Positions 41,101 through 51,138 of a DNA stretch of 64,000 nucleotides are shown one piece after another. Origin of the DNA: Theobroma cacao (lineage: Eukaryota > Streptophyta > Magnoliopsida > Malvales > Malvaceae); NCBI RefSeq assembly GCF_000208745.1, contig NC_030852.1, forward strand, positions 25,454,925-25,518,924. Direction: 5' to 3'. Below the pieces are notes generated by a model that was given only the letters and a program-made list of their open reading frames with translations, did not search any database and was not told where the DNA came from. The position numbers and the translations under genes were made by a program. How positions within the stretch are numbered: position 1 is the first letter of the stretch; every line of letters starts with the position of its first letter.

Positions 41101-44100
41101 GAGATAAAACATGTAAGTTGAAGGTGAATCACTTGGGATCCTGGTAGGACAATAGTATAGTTGGTAGAATATTAAGTTGCATGCTTTGATGATCCTTTTG
41201 ACACAGGAATTGCAGATCTCAAGTCATTTCATATAAGCTTCTGTTTTTGTTTTTTAATGCGTCAACCCTAAAGGTTACAATAAGACTTTCGATGACTGTC
41301 AGGATTCTGTTGCTCATAAGAGAAAAGATTAATTGTGGCGTTGTCAGTCCTTATTTTTCATTCTAGTTATATCACCTTGACATTTGGTATGTGCACACCT
41401 TACATAAGAATGGTTGCTGTGATATATCCATTTATAAGTTGCTCCTAGTTCTTATGCATGCATTTAGCAATTTATCATAATGGTAGCGTATCTTACACAG
41501 AAGGATATTGATTGAGCCATTGCTTCTGCTTTAACCATCTATTAAACTCCTTTGCTAAACCAGCATCATAATTCAATTTGTGTGCTATTTTGATGTGGAC
41601 AAGCAGATGCTACTTATTCTGTCACTACATTGAGTTTCCTTCATGTTTTCTAGATGGTGGATGCATTTTGTGTTGTTTTTCTTCATCAACTTCTTTTACT
41701 ACTTCATAACTGCTGCTGGCATTTCAGTAATCTAATGTTTTTCTGTTTAAATAGGAGGGTCTTAGTAATGGAATATATCGATGGAATCCCAATCTTAAAT
41801 CTTGGTGATGAAATGGCCAAAAGAGGAATAAATCCTGGTGGTAAAATGGCAGCAGCAGCAAAGCAGTAAGCATCTAGATTTCCCAAGAGACTATGGTGTT
41901 TTTCTTGTCATACTCTTTTATGCCTCAAGTGCTACTACTTTCCTGCTATTTATATCTTTCTTTCTTTTGAACTTGGAAAGAAGTAATGAGCTTTCAGTTT
42001 ACAGATATGGCATTTTCCCTCAGTTTACAATTTTACTCAAAACCTCTTTCTTTCCCTCTATTTCCATCCTTCATACCAAACACTAGGAAGAAAGAAAAAC
42101 TTTCCTTCCTATACTTCCTTTTTTCTTTCATCACCGTATTCCCTTCTGCCTATTTTCTTTCTTTCCCACCAAACATAGCATTAGTGTTTTTATTCTCCTT
42201 TATGTTCTTTAGGTTCTCTATGAAGACTCTGAGTCTATCACTTCTGGTTTCTTAAGCTTTTTTTTCCCTCCTCCTCGAAAGAGAAAATAGGAAGTTTTGT
42301 GTGCCTATCAAGAAATAACTCCAGTTCTCCTCTCCCCTTATCTTAGTTTTAGTCAGAATGTGTGATAAAAGCCTTAAAATAACTCTTGTGAATGCAGGAA
42401 CATACTCAAGAGTTTGACACTAGCATATGGACAGATGATACTAAAGAGTGGCTTCTTCCATGCAGATCCCCATCCTGGGAATATATTGATCTGTAAAGGT
42501 TCAGAGGCAAGTTGGCTGCCATGATTATTTTTTAATTCTTTTATAGGATTTCTTTCCAATTCTTATTCCTGAATAATCTGCCATATAGCATACTGATGAT
42601 TGACTGGGACATTGTTAGTCCTAGAACTATTGAACACTCCATGCCAATTGTGCAACTAGTTGTTTAATCAGTTTGCTTTCTCTCCTTAAGTCAGGTTGCC
42701 TTGTTGGATTATGGGCAAGTGAAGGATCTACCTGACCAGTTGAGGCTTGGATATGCTAATTTGGTTCTTGCCATGGCTGATAATGATCCTGTAAAAGCAG
42801 CAGAAAGCTACAGGTAAACTTGTGAGTTTCAATTTTGTGCTCTCAGTAACCTTTCAATACAAAATCAGTTGGTTGACAGGACAAGAAGGGAACTTAAGTT
42901 CTAATTGGCTGTTGCATTCGAGTGTCTAATTGGTAGTCATTTGTGTCTGAATAGAATAAAAATAATAGGCAACTTGCTTGGTCATCCACATGAATCCATT
43001 GAGAAGTTTGATAATAGCATTGGTTTGACATTGCTATCCTAACATTTTTCAATCTCTAATTCGGTGGATTATGTTGTCTATGTCCTTGCTTTTAGGGAAC
43101 TTGGCATAGAGACCGTGAGCAATTGTGAGAATGAACAACAGGAACTGCTTCGCTTGGCACAGACAATGTTTGATACAAAACTTCCTCCTGGAGTGGTAAT
43201 GCTGCAACCATTCTCAGAAGATTCTTCAATAAAAAAAGTTGGTGTACAGGTAAGGGCTACTATAAAATAGTTAAATCTCCCGTCCCCCACCCCAAACCCA
43301 AAAAGAAACCTGATCTTTGTCCCTGCTCATGGTTTGATGTTATTGTCTGAAACACTCACTATTCTTAGAAGATCAGATACATAGTTAGATATTCTTGGTC
43401 TCTATTCTATTTCTATATCATATTCTCTTCTCCTTTTTTGTTCTTTTTTCTTTGCTTGAGGGGAAGGGGGGGTTGGTGGTAGTGGGGGGATGTGTAGTTC
43501 CTTCATCCAGCAATGATATTTATTTGCTTCTGAATCACAAGTCAGATAATGAAATGTTGTGATTATACCAATTTTATTTTTGGTGACGACAGTCTTTTCC
43601 AGAGGAACTGTTTTCTGTTCTTCGTACAGTACATCTGCTGAGAGGACTTAGTGTTGGTCTTGGAATCAACTACTCCTGTGCAGAACAGTGGAGGGCTATT
43701 GCAGAAGAGGCTTTGTATGATGCTGGAAGGTTAAAAGGTATCCATTTTGAAACCTAAGCTAAAATAGAGGGGGCATTTAAATCGCACTTTAGTGAAGCCT
43801 CTCAGAATTTGATTGATCCATTCCTTCTTTGCATGTGGACGAAGACTTACATTTAGAAAACAATCAACACAAGGTTATTTTACCTCTTTTTCCTTTTCAT
43901 GATAGGTTAACTAAACTAAGAAAAAAGAAACAGCATTGAAACATATTTTTATTGACCGTTAAGAATTGCCTCTCAGGATCTATAATTGTCTCGAAAGGTC
44001 CTTTTTACAGACATTATTGGACCTAGGGGATTCGAACGTGGGTCATGGGAATTTCCATCCTCAATGGGTGGTGTGTTATCACCATGCCAAAGGCCCATGG

Positions 44101-44471
44101 CCAAGTTACATTTTCCGTTCTCTGCCTTTCTGTTATTTTAAAAATGATAAGCCTATTGGTATTAGGTTGAAATCAGATTCACAATCATAAAGCAAAATGG
44201 CAAGAATCATCTTGCCTCTTCTTTTGTTTTGTAATTCAGCCTTTCGGTTCTTCTGGTCTGTCTATGTTCAGCAATTGTGACTTCTGAAGGACTCCACGTA
44301 CAGTATAGATATGTAAAATTCCTATGGAAACTTACACGTAATCGTGTGATTTGCGTATTGAACAGTCTCCCATGCAATTTACAAGTTCATGTTGGTCCTA
44401 TTTCAGGTGCCAATCAAAAGACTAAAGTTCGTAAGTGGGGTTCCTTCAGAAGATTATTTCGGAGAGATTGA
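38102..44471 (+). CDS. ABC1/ADCK-type atypical protein kinase
   Basis: Twelve exons in phase: 38102-38227, 38311-38439, 38890-39084, 39455-39502, 39572-39700, 40647-40771, 41755-41865, 42398-42506, 42695-42813, 43096-43249, 43593-43737 and 44407-44471, 484 residues. Hallmarks are the KxxQ motif (LKVAQ, K85-Q88), the Ala-rich loop replacing the Gly-rich loop ([13 protein letters not shown], about 142-155), the ATP-binding Lys166 in VVVKVQHPG, the catalytic loop [12 protein letters not shown] (His309, Asp311, Asn315) and the metal-binding LLDYGQ (Asp329) in place of DFG. ABC1 kinases act in plastid or mitochondrial quinone and lipid metabolism. This one starts without an obvious transit peptide and resembles the ADCK1 branch. 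I recall a homologue at At5g50330. Introns 6 and 8 have GC donors. Confidence 0.94.
40772..41754 (+). other. GC-AG intron (intron 6 of the ABC1 kinase gene)
   Basis: The frame needs the junction ACAAG|GCAAGTTC...ATAG|GAGGGTC. The donor AG|GCAAGT is the classic strong-context GC donor. No GT donor in the neighbourhood keeps TRRVLVMEY in frame. Confidence 0.85.
42507..42694 (+). other. GC-AG intron (intron 8 of the ABC1 kinase gene)
   Basis: Junction TCAGAG|GCAAGTTG...GTCAG|GTTGCC gives [13 protein letters not shown], matching the family. This is the second GC donor in the same gene and again has the sequence AG|GCAAGT. Confidence 0.85.
43990..44110 (-). repeat. Possible SINE-like tRNA-derived fragment in intron 11
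   Basis: Read on the minus strand, CGTTCGAATCC at about 44029-44039 matches a Pol III B box. TTTGGCATGGTGA, about 40 nt upstream of it, could be a weak A box. No tail or target duplication was found, so this remains tentative. Confidence 0.25.
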
Positions 44472-45653
44472 TTGGCTTGAAGAAGAGGTAGGCTTAAATC
44501 AGTCTTAATAGTTTGTCATGCATATTACAAGCTTGTTTGTGGACTGATTAATTGTTTCCTTTCCTTTTTGATGTTGAAATTCAATTCATTCCTAGAAGAT
44601 ACATTCATTGGGTTGCCTTCATTTGTGATGTTTACAAGCTCGTTAGTGCTAATCTGTATGCGGCAAGTAATCGCTTTAACATACAACAATTCTCTTTACG
44701 AGTCACAACTCACAACACATTTCCTCTTCTTTAACAAGTAGGGCGTTGGATAAAGCAGCAGCAATATACTTCTGTACCTTAAAAGCATGTACATTTGGAA
44801 AGGCTTTACTCTTCCCCACATCCGAGAAATCCCTGGACATCCCTGGAAAGCAAACCAATCTCCAGCCGCATTTAACAAGGCAAACGGCTGAACCAGAGAC
44901 GTAGGAAGAAATAGGCTATGCACTGGCTGCCGATGCATTGACAATCATCAATTTCACGGTCTGCCATTGTGTAGAGTGTACAAATATTTCTCAAAGCAAT
45001 AGCTTAAGGAGTGATTTAAGGCCTCTTGTTCGCATTTAGAGTTGTACCCAAAGTAATTCATTGAAATGAATGGATGATACAAATCAAAAGCCGCAAGACT
45101 TTTGAGAGGTGCAGTTTGAATGGGCTTATTTCATATTGCTGACGGCTAAAGCGTCAAAGGCAGGCATGTGGTTCATAGAAGAATGAGTTCATGACGTTCC
45201 TTGCGATAAAATCATATGCTAGCTTAGGTAATCATAGCCTATGCCTTTGCTTAATCCCCTTTTTCTTGTGAAAAAACATTCAAGCCAATTTTCGGGTTAC
45301 ATGCTGGTTTTCATTCCCTAAAAACGAATGTGAATTACTAATACCACTAGATTGCTATTCAAAGATCAGTTAAAACCTGGCCCAAACAAGACCGACCAAT
45401 AGTGAAAGTGGGCTACAGGTTTCGGGCCGGACTGGTAAGTGATAAAACTAAAAAGCTAGAAGCCCAGAAGCAGAGAGAGTGCGAGGTACGCTTCCCGCTT
45501 CTTTAAATTGTGGCGCCAAACAAAAACCAAAAACCAAAAACCAAATCCCAAACTTCTGTTTTTTGTTCTTCTTTCCACCATTTGGAAATACCCAGATCTA
45601 TCTCTGGAAAGTGGAGAAGGAAGTGGTCGTTGGGGAAATACTATCACAGAGAG
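44472..45653. other. Intergenic region
   Basis: Contains the 3' end of the ABC1 kinase gene and the 5' flank of the next gene. A repeated AAAAACCAAA stretch lies at about 45522-45542. No further gene was recognised on either strand. Confidence 0.5.
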
Positions 45654-46376
45654 ATGCTCGGAAGAGTACGAGCATCGCCGTCGCCATCGCCACTAGACAG
45701 CTTGGAGACTCCGCCTTCCAAGATCATCAAGGACGATTCTCTCTCCATCTACGGTATTACTCAGATTTCAATCCCTTTTTCTTCAAGTTTAGGAATCGGT
45801 CAAGATTTAAGATTACTTCTGTTTATCTGTAGCCAGCCATAAAAAATAAAAGTCCTAAATTTGTCGCTAAGTTCTATCTTACTGTAACCGGAGGTTAATA
45901 TTGCCTTGGTTTATTTATTGAACTAGTCTTTCCTGTTTCATACAGAGGCTACACTAATGAAGCTTAAACTAGGTTCCCAACGTTGCCTAATTTCACCATC
46001 AATGGTAACGGTAACAGAAACTGAAACTGTTACGGAAACTACAACTGATCTGAGCTCGGAGGCGATGAAGGTTGACGCAACTTGTACTTCTGGAACTGGC
46101 TTCAAGAGTTGTCCCGACATATCATCTGGTGAGGAGGTAATGATGATGGAAACGGATTGTTCTTCTGCAAGTGTTTCAAACAGTTCAAGTGATTGCCAAT
46201 CGACAGGTAATTTGAATTCACAGCAACAGAGCACGAGCGTGTCGATTCTCTACCTGTTTTCCAAATTTAAGGGTTATCAACGCGTTCCAACTTCAGCAAT
46301 AAGTCATGAAGCAATGATGATGGGGAATGAGGGTTCTGCAAGGTTTTCAAGTTCTAGTGTGTCAAACCTTGAGTAG
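45654..46376 (+). CDS. Small Ser/Thr-rich protein of unknown function
   Basis: Two exons, 45654-45753 and 45946-46376, joined G|AG, 176 residues. The first 45 residues look conserved in character: MLGRVRASPSPSPLDSLE, then PPSKIIKDDSLSIYEATLMK and LKLGSQR. The rest is low-complexity Ser/Thr with repeated TETETVTETTT and acidic patches, and no domain, signal peptide or membrane segment is apparent. I think it belongs to a small plant family whose Arabidopsis members include ABA-induced unknown proteins (At3g48510, At5g50360, At5g63350), but this is from memory and uncertain. The intron phase and a start in a reasonable context support a real gene. A 20-base GTAATT...CAG stretch inside exon 2 is too short to be an intron. 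Confidence 0.72.
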
Positions 46377-47515
46377 CGCCAAAAGAGCAAGGAAACCGAG
46401 AATCTAGCATTAGGATTTCTTTTCCTGGGTTGTGTTATGAAAGGATACAAAGAACAGTAGTGCTTCAATGGTGTTTGGGTTTACACTGTATGTGTTGCAA
46501 AGGTTTATCCTGAACTCTTGCTTCTGGGAGCTTGGAGTGCAAATGAGAGGATCTTTGGCATCGCAGTTTCTGAAACACAGTGTTGTTGAAAAGCCAAGCA
46601 TTCATTTTAAGGATGTCAAACAACAACCTCAGAAAATTTCTAACCATAGAGATTCTTGCAGTTGAAGCGGTGCTTCTAAGTTAGCTTATCCTTTGCTGGA
46701 CAAGGTCCTTTTCCATCTTTTCGCAAGGGCATTGAAGCCTTCGCTCGTTGAATTCTGTTCGGCAGCCTGCTATGTTTTAGTTACTGGTTATGTTGCTTTT
46801 GTTCTTTCTCCTCATTCATTTTTATCCCTTAACAAAAATGTAGCCTTTGAATAGCCGTGATTCACGAGGTAGAATAATAGTTCATTCTTAGCGTCTAGCT
46901 CATCATTGTGCCTACTCTTGCTTAAAGAGAGATATAATACAACTGTTTTGATCAGACGTTGAAGCATTTGGTGGACCAACTCACTGGGCTTTATAAGTCC
47001 TAGCTTGCGCTGGTAACCTATGATATATGTTCATAAACTCCCAAGAAGAGAGGTTGCTGCTTATTCTATTTTTAATAAGCCAGATCACTGTTTCTTACTT
47101 CTTACTAACAAGAAAGCTAGAGCAAAGATCAATGTCTCCTTAATCACAGAATTCAAAGTGTACCAGCTCTGGAATAAGCCCAAGGGATCACTTGAGAAAA
47201 GATCAGTGTCACCTTAATTGCAGAATTCAAAGGGTACTAGCTCGGGGATAAGCCAAAGGGTTGTAGACCAGATAGTTGAGCCATTCTTTGAGTCATATCA
47301 TGTAAAGTTGGAAACAGAGACCGGAAAGCATAAGACAATTAGACAAAGTTTTCTTCCATTACTCTTACAAAACTGCAGGTCTAACATGGCAATTACATCA
47401 ATCTTCAATGAATTGCTTAAATCTCATATGAATATTTTAACATAGAAAATACAGGTGCTCAGAAGAGGACTTGAGAAGAGCCTGCCTCAACTATGACTAA
47501 GCATATGGTGAAAGA
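46377..47515. other. Intergenic region with tandem duplication
   Basis: 46377 to about 46900 is probably 3' untranslated region of the small unknown gene. The rest separates it from the convergent NDPK gene. The only structure seen is the 74-bp duplication listed separately. Confidence 0.45.
47126..47263 (+). repeat. Diverged 74-bp tandem duplication
   Basis: Two adjacent copies begin AGATCAATGTCTCCTTAATC (47126) and AGATCAGTGTCACCTTAATT (47200). Both continue with CAGAATTCAAAG-GTAC and GGATAAGCC-like text. Copies differ at perhaps one base in six, so the event is old. It lies between convergent genes. Confidence 0.8.
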
Positions 47516-49559
47516 TCACTCCCTTAACCATGGTGCTTGAACAGGGGTCCACTCGCATAATTCACCCTCTTTGAACCAGAGAGCTGGACAAAATACAAAT
47601 TGAGAGAGTGAGGAGATCAGATGGGGGCCATTAAAGGGTAGGCTGGTATATAAACTCATTACTGTGCATCTCCCTAATCTTTAAAACAGGCAAAGGGGCA
47701 TAATCAAAAAGGATTACAGGTGATCTACTTTTGTTCCCAGTCTAACCAAACTGAAATTTCTTATATTGGATCTTATAATTACTCTGTGGCTAAATGCATA
47801 AACTTTAACTTTGACTATTGACCATATTTCAGTTAGTGCTCAATGTATTGGAGCATGGCAGAAATTCACTGCAGGCCAAGAGCAGAAGCTGTAATGCTTA
47901 CATTCATTTGAATCCACATTGAGAAACATACAAAAGCATTTTAGAGGAAACTATTTTGGCAACAATATATTTGATTACTGGTTAAGGAAGCTAGAAGACC
48001 TCACCTGTTTCACGCTTGCCATTCTCAGGGCTGTCACTACCATGGATCACATTCCTGCCAAGATGTTCATTATCAAAATGACTACTGACAAAAAGGAATC
48101 ATAATCAAGAAATCAGAGGCACTAAAATAGGGTAAACATAAGCTAACCTTCCTGTTTGAACAGCAAGATCCCCTCTTATAGTGCCAGGTTCAGCCTGAAG
48201 AGGATCTGTAGACCCTATCAGCTTACGTGCAGATGCCACAACACCAACACCCTCCCATGCCTTCGAAACATAATCATTATCAGTTTTCTCAATCAAAAAC
48301 TTATACTGAAAACTTATGATATGGGAACAAACTAGGTGAATCATACCATACACACAACTGGTCCTGAGGTGATGTAGTCAATCAGTGAAGGGTAGAATGG
48401 CTTGGCCTTGAGATCCTTATAATGCTCCTGTAACCATCACCAAATACTAATTAAGCATATCATCATGTCAGCTCCCTAATCATTTTACAAAACCTTTTGC
48501 TAAAGCATCCACCGTAAAGATATCAAGTTAACATAATTCTTATGTGAGAAAAATCTTGATAGTAGCAGAAAACTTGGAATGCTTTAGCTTGTTAATGGTG
48601 TGTTCTACAGTAAGAAATCATTATTAATTTTCATTGGTTTCTATGATTTCATATCATATACAAAGCAAGATACTGGTTAATCAACCAATGTCCATGACAG
48701 ATAACTTCATAACAAGCAATTTTTTCTCTTTACATTAACAAACATGGAAACACCAAGATTTTCTTAATGCACAACAATACAGCAAACAACAATATCAGCC
48801 CAACAACAAACTTACAAACCTCAGCCAATTCTTTAGGGCATTGAAAGAGCTTCAAGCCAGTCAGTTTAAACCCCTTCCTCTCAAATCTCGAAATAATTTC
48901 TCCAACCTTGAAAAAAACAAAACCCAGAAAACAAAGTTTAGCAAACGAAATCAGAATCAAAATTCCAAAAACTCTATTACCAATAATTCCCTCTTTGGCT
49001 ACTCAAAGTGCCTGCACGTAAAACCAATAGATAGCAAGCAATTTAAGAATACAAATGTGTAACTCTTTCCTTTAAGTTTTTGAGCAACCAAAAATTGATC
49101 ATGAAGCATGAAATTTTAACAAAATTGGAGCAAAGCTTACAAGTCCACGTTGTACACCGTCAGGTTTGACCATAATATAAGTTTGTTCAACTTGTTCCTG
49201 AACCAAAAATAAAGAACAAAAGAATAAAAAAGTAAACTTCAAATACTAAAATGGGTATTTTACTTATGACAGGAAAAAGGAAAGAAGAGTGAGAAGCAGA
49301 CCAAAGAAGCGACCAAGTGGGGAAGGAAGATGCCATGGGTGGATTGACGGGCATAGGATTTGGTGTAAAGAAAAGGACGAGCCGGGGATTTGGTGAAAAG
49401 ATGGGATTGTTTGTGGAATGCTGCCAGGTGGCGCACGTTAAAGTTGCTGGAAGGGGCGTAGGGTAAGCAGGTGCTGCTGCCTCGCTTCGCAGTTGCTGCC
49501 GTTGCTGGGATACCCAAGTATGAAGTGGTAGAGGAGAGGGACAATGCCACTGCTTCCAT
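47516..49559 (-). CDS. Nucleoside diphosphate kinase, plastid type (NDPK2-like)
   Basis: Seven exons in phase: 49559-49302, 49197-49141, 48906-48820, 48427-48347, 48260-48148, 48054-48005 and 47583-47516, 237 residues. Residues 1 to about 86 form a transit peptide rich in Ser, Ala, Thr and basic residues, followed by the NDPK fold: [88 protein letters not shown] and the active-site [15 protein letters not shown] with His203. It ends in [15 protein letters not shown]. The enzyme moves the gamma-phosphate between nucleoside di- and triphosphates through phospho-His. The plastid isoform NDPK2 (At5g63310) is also linked to phytochrome and oxidative-stress signalling in Arabidopsis. All catalytic residues I checked are present. 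Confidence 0.96.
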
Positions 49560-49854
49560 CTTCTTTCTTTTCTATCTATCTTTCCCTTCCCCACACACGA
49601 GGCTAAAATGCACCTTTTACAATGCCAAAGTTACGGAAGTGCCCTTCGCAATTTACTACCGATAGGTATGTACATATTTTTCTTGAATTTTTCTAGACGG
49701 AAAGAGGCATATTTTTCCTTCAAAATTTTCGAGGCAAAATCCATCCAAGGTCGTGCGAAAAGGGAAATATACCAATCTTTGTTACTAAAATTTCAACTTT
49801 TTGTTGGAAAATAATTTTGGGATTGATGTGTCATGTCTCCATTTGAGATTAACA

Positions 49855-50350
49855 TTAATAAAAAAAAATTTAGATATAATATTTAAAAAAACTTTAAATT
49901 ATTTATAAAAATTCAAATAAACTTTATTTTTTTTTATAAATTTGAATCAAAACTTTATATTTTTATTTTAAAATAAATAAATTTTTATAATTAATGATTA
50001 ATTAATTATAGTTAATCAAAACGTCACATATTATTTTATGTCACGCGGTGTTAATATAATATACTGAAATATCATATTGAATAGTGATGTAGTAGGTTTA
50101 TATGATATGATGAGATAGTCATATGAAATTTTTTACACTCTACTTTAACACTGCTAGTGCCGTAGAGTATAAAAATTACAAATAATATTTTAACTAATCA
50201 CAGTTATTCATTCGATATTTTTAAAGATCTATTTAATTAAAAATAAAAATATAAGAATTTGATTGAATACAATTGAAAAATATAAATTTATTTAAAATTT
50301 TTAAATAATTTAACAATTTTTTACAATATTATGTAAAAAATTTATTAATA
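49855..50350. mobile_element. AT-rich inverted-repeat (MITE-like) element
   Basis: The left arm (about 49862-50030) and right arm (about 50190-50350) are imperfect inverted copies. On the left, ACTTTAAATTATTTATAAAA and CTTTATATTTTTATTTTAAA. On the right, read on the opposite strand, TGTTAAATTATTTAAAAATT and CTTATATTTTTATTTTTAAT. The roughly 150-bp core has a smaller hairpin, ACACTCTAC...GTAGAGTAT (about 50134-50170). It lies between the NDPK gene and the GRAS gene. Exact ends and target duplication are unclear. Confidence 0.65.
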
Positions 50351-51138
50351 AATTTCAAATAATAAATTGTTGACTGTTAAAAGTAAACTTTATGGATTGA
50401 ACTAAATTTTATAGTTGGTTATCTTGTTTTCTATGACATTTTTTTTTTCGAAGATTCAATAATTATGGAAAGAAGGGAATATATGCTTTAGGATTGAAGG
50501 GGATGGAAATTTGACTTGAACAAGGGGTGGCAATAGCTGACAACTACAAGGCCGGTTAAAGGTAATTTTACCTAATAAGAGTCATCATGCTAACAATTTA
50601 ATCATTTAAGTCATTGTCCATATATATGGAACAAAACAATAATACTAATAATAAAAGCAATTGTTCATATCGAAAACCCAAAGCATGACTAATCAAACTT
50701 GTTGAATTAATTTCAATTGCATATTTCATACCTTTATATTGATATACAAAAACAAATTACCGGCCTTAATTTGAGGAACGGTGATTGAATTTGAAAACGG
50801 TTTAAGATCTTTTAGAAACTTTAAACCTGCAAAGCAATTGAAAGAAAATTGAAGGAATGAAAGAATTAAATTGAATGTTAATTACATTGGGGGGATTGCG
50901 TCGATGTACACACACCAAAAACACGCGTTCTTTATTTCATCTGTTCGTTCAATCATCAGAACAGTTCCAAGTTCAAGCGCAATGCCTGCAACCATTGAGC
51001 TGTTTATTGCTGCAAGAAAAGTTTAGTAGGAAATCACGATAAACATAACTGGGATTACATATATAGCCACCCATTTCCACTGCCGGGAATTTGTCTTATT
51101 GGTGTTGAAGTTGAACAATGACGTTCGGCAGCTATGAT

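Noticed and set aside
46200..46230. Possible small intron in the unknown gene (GTAATT to CAG)
   Set aside because: Only about 20 nt, far below the minimum for a plant intron.
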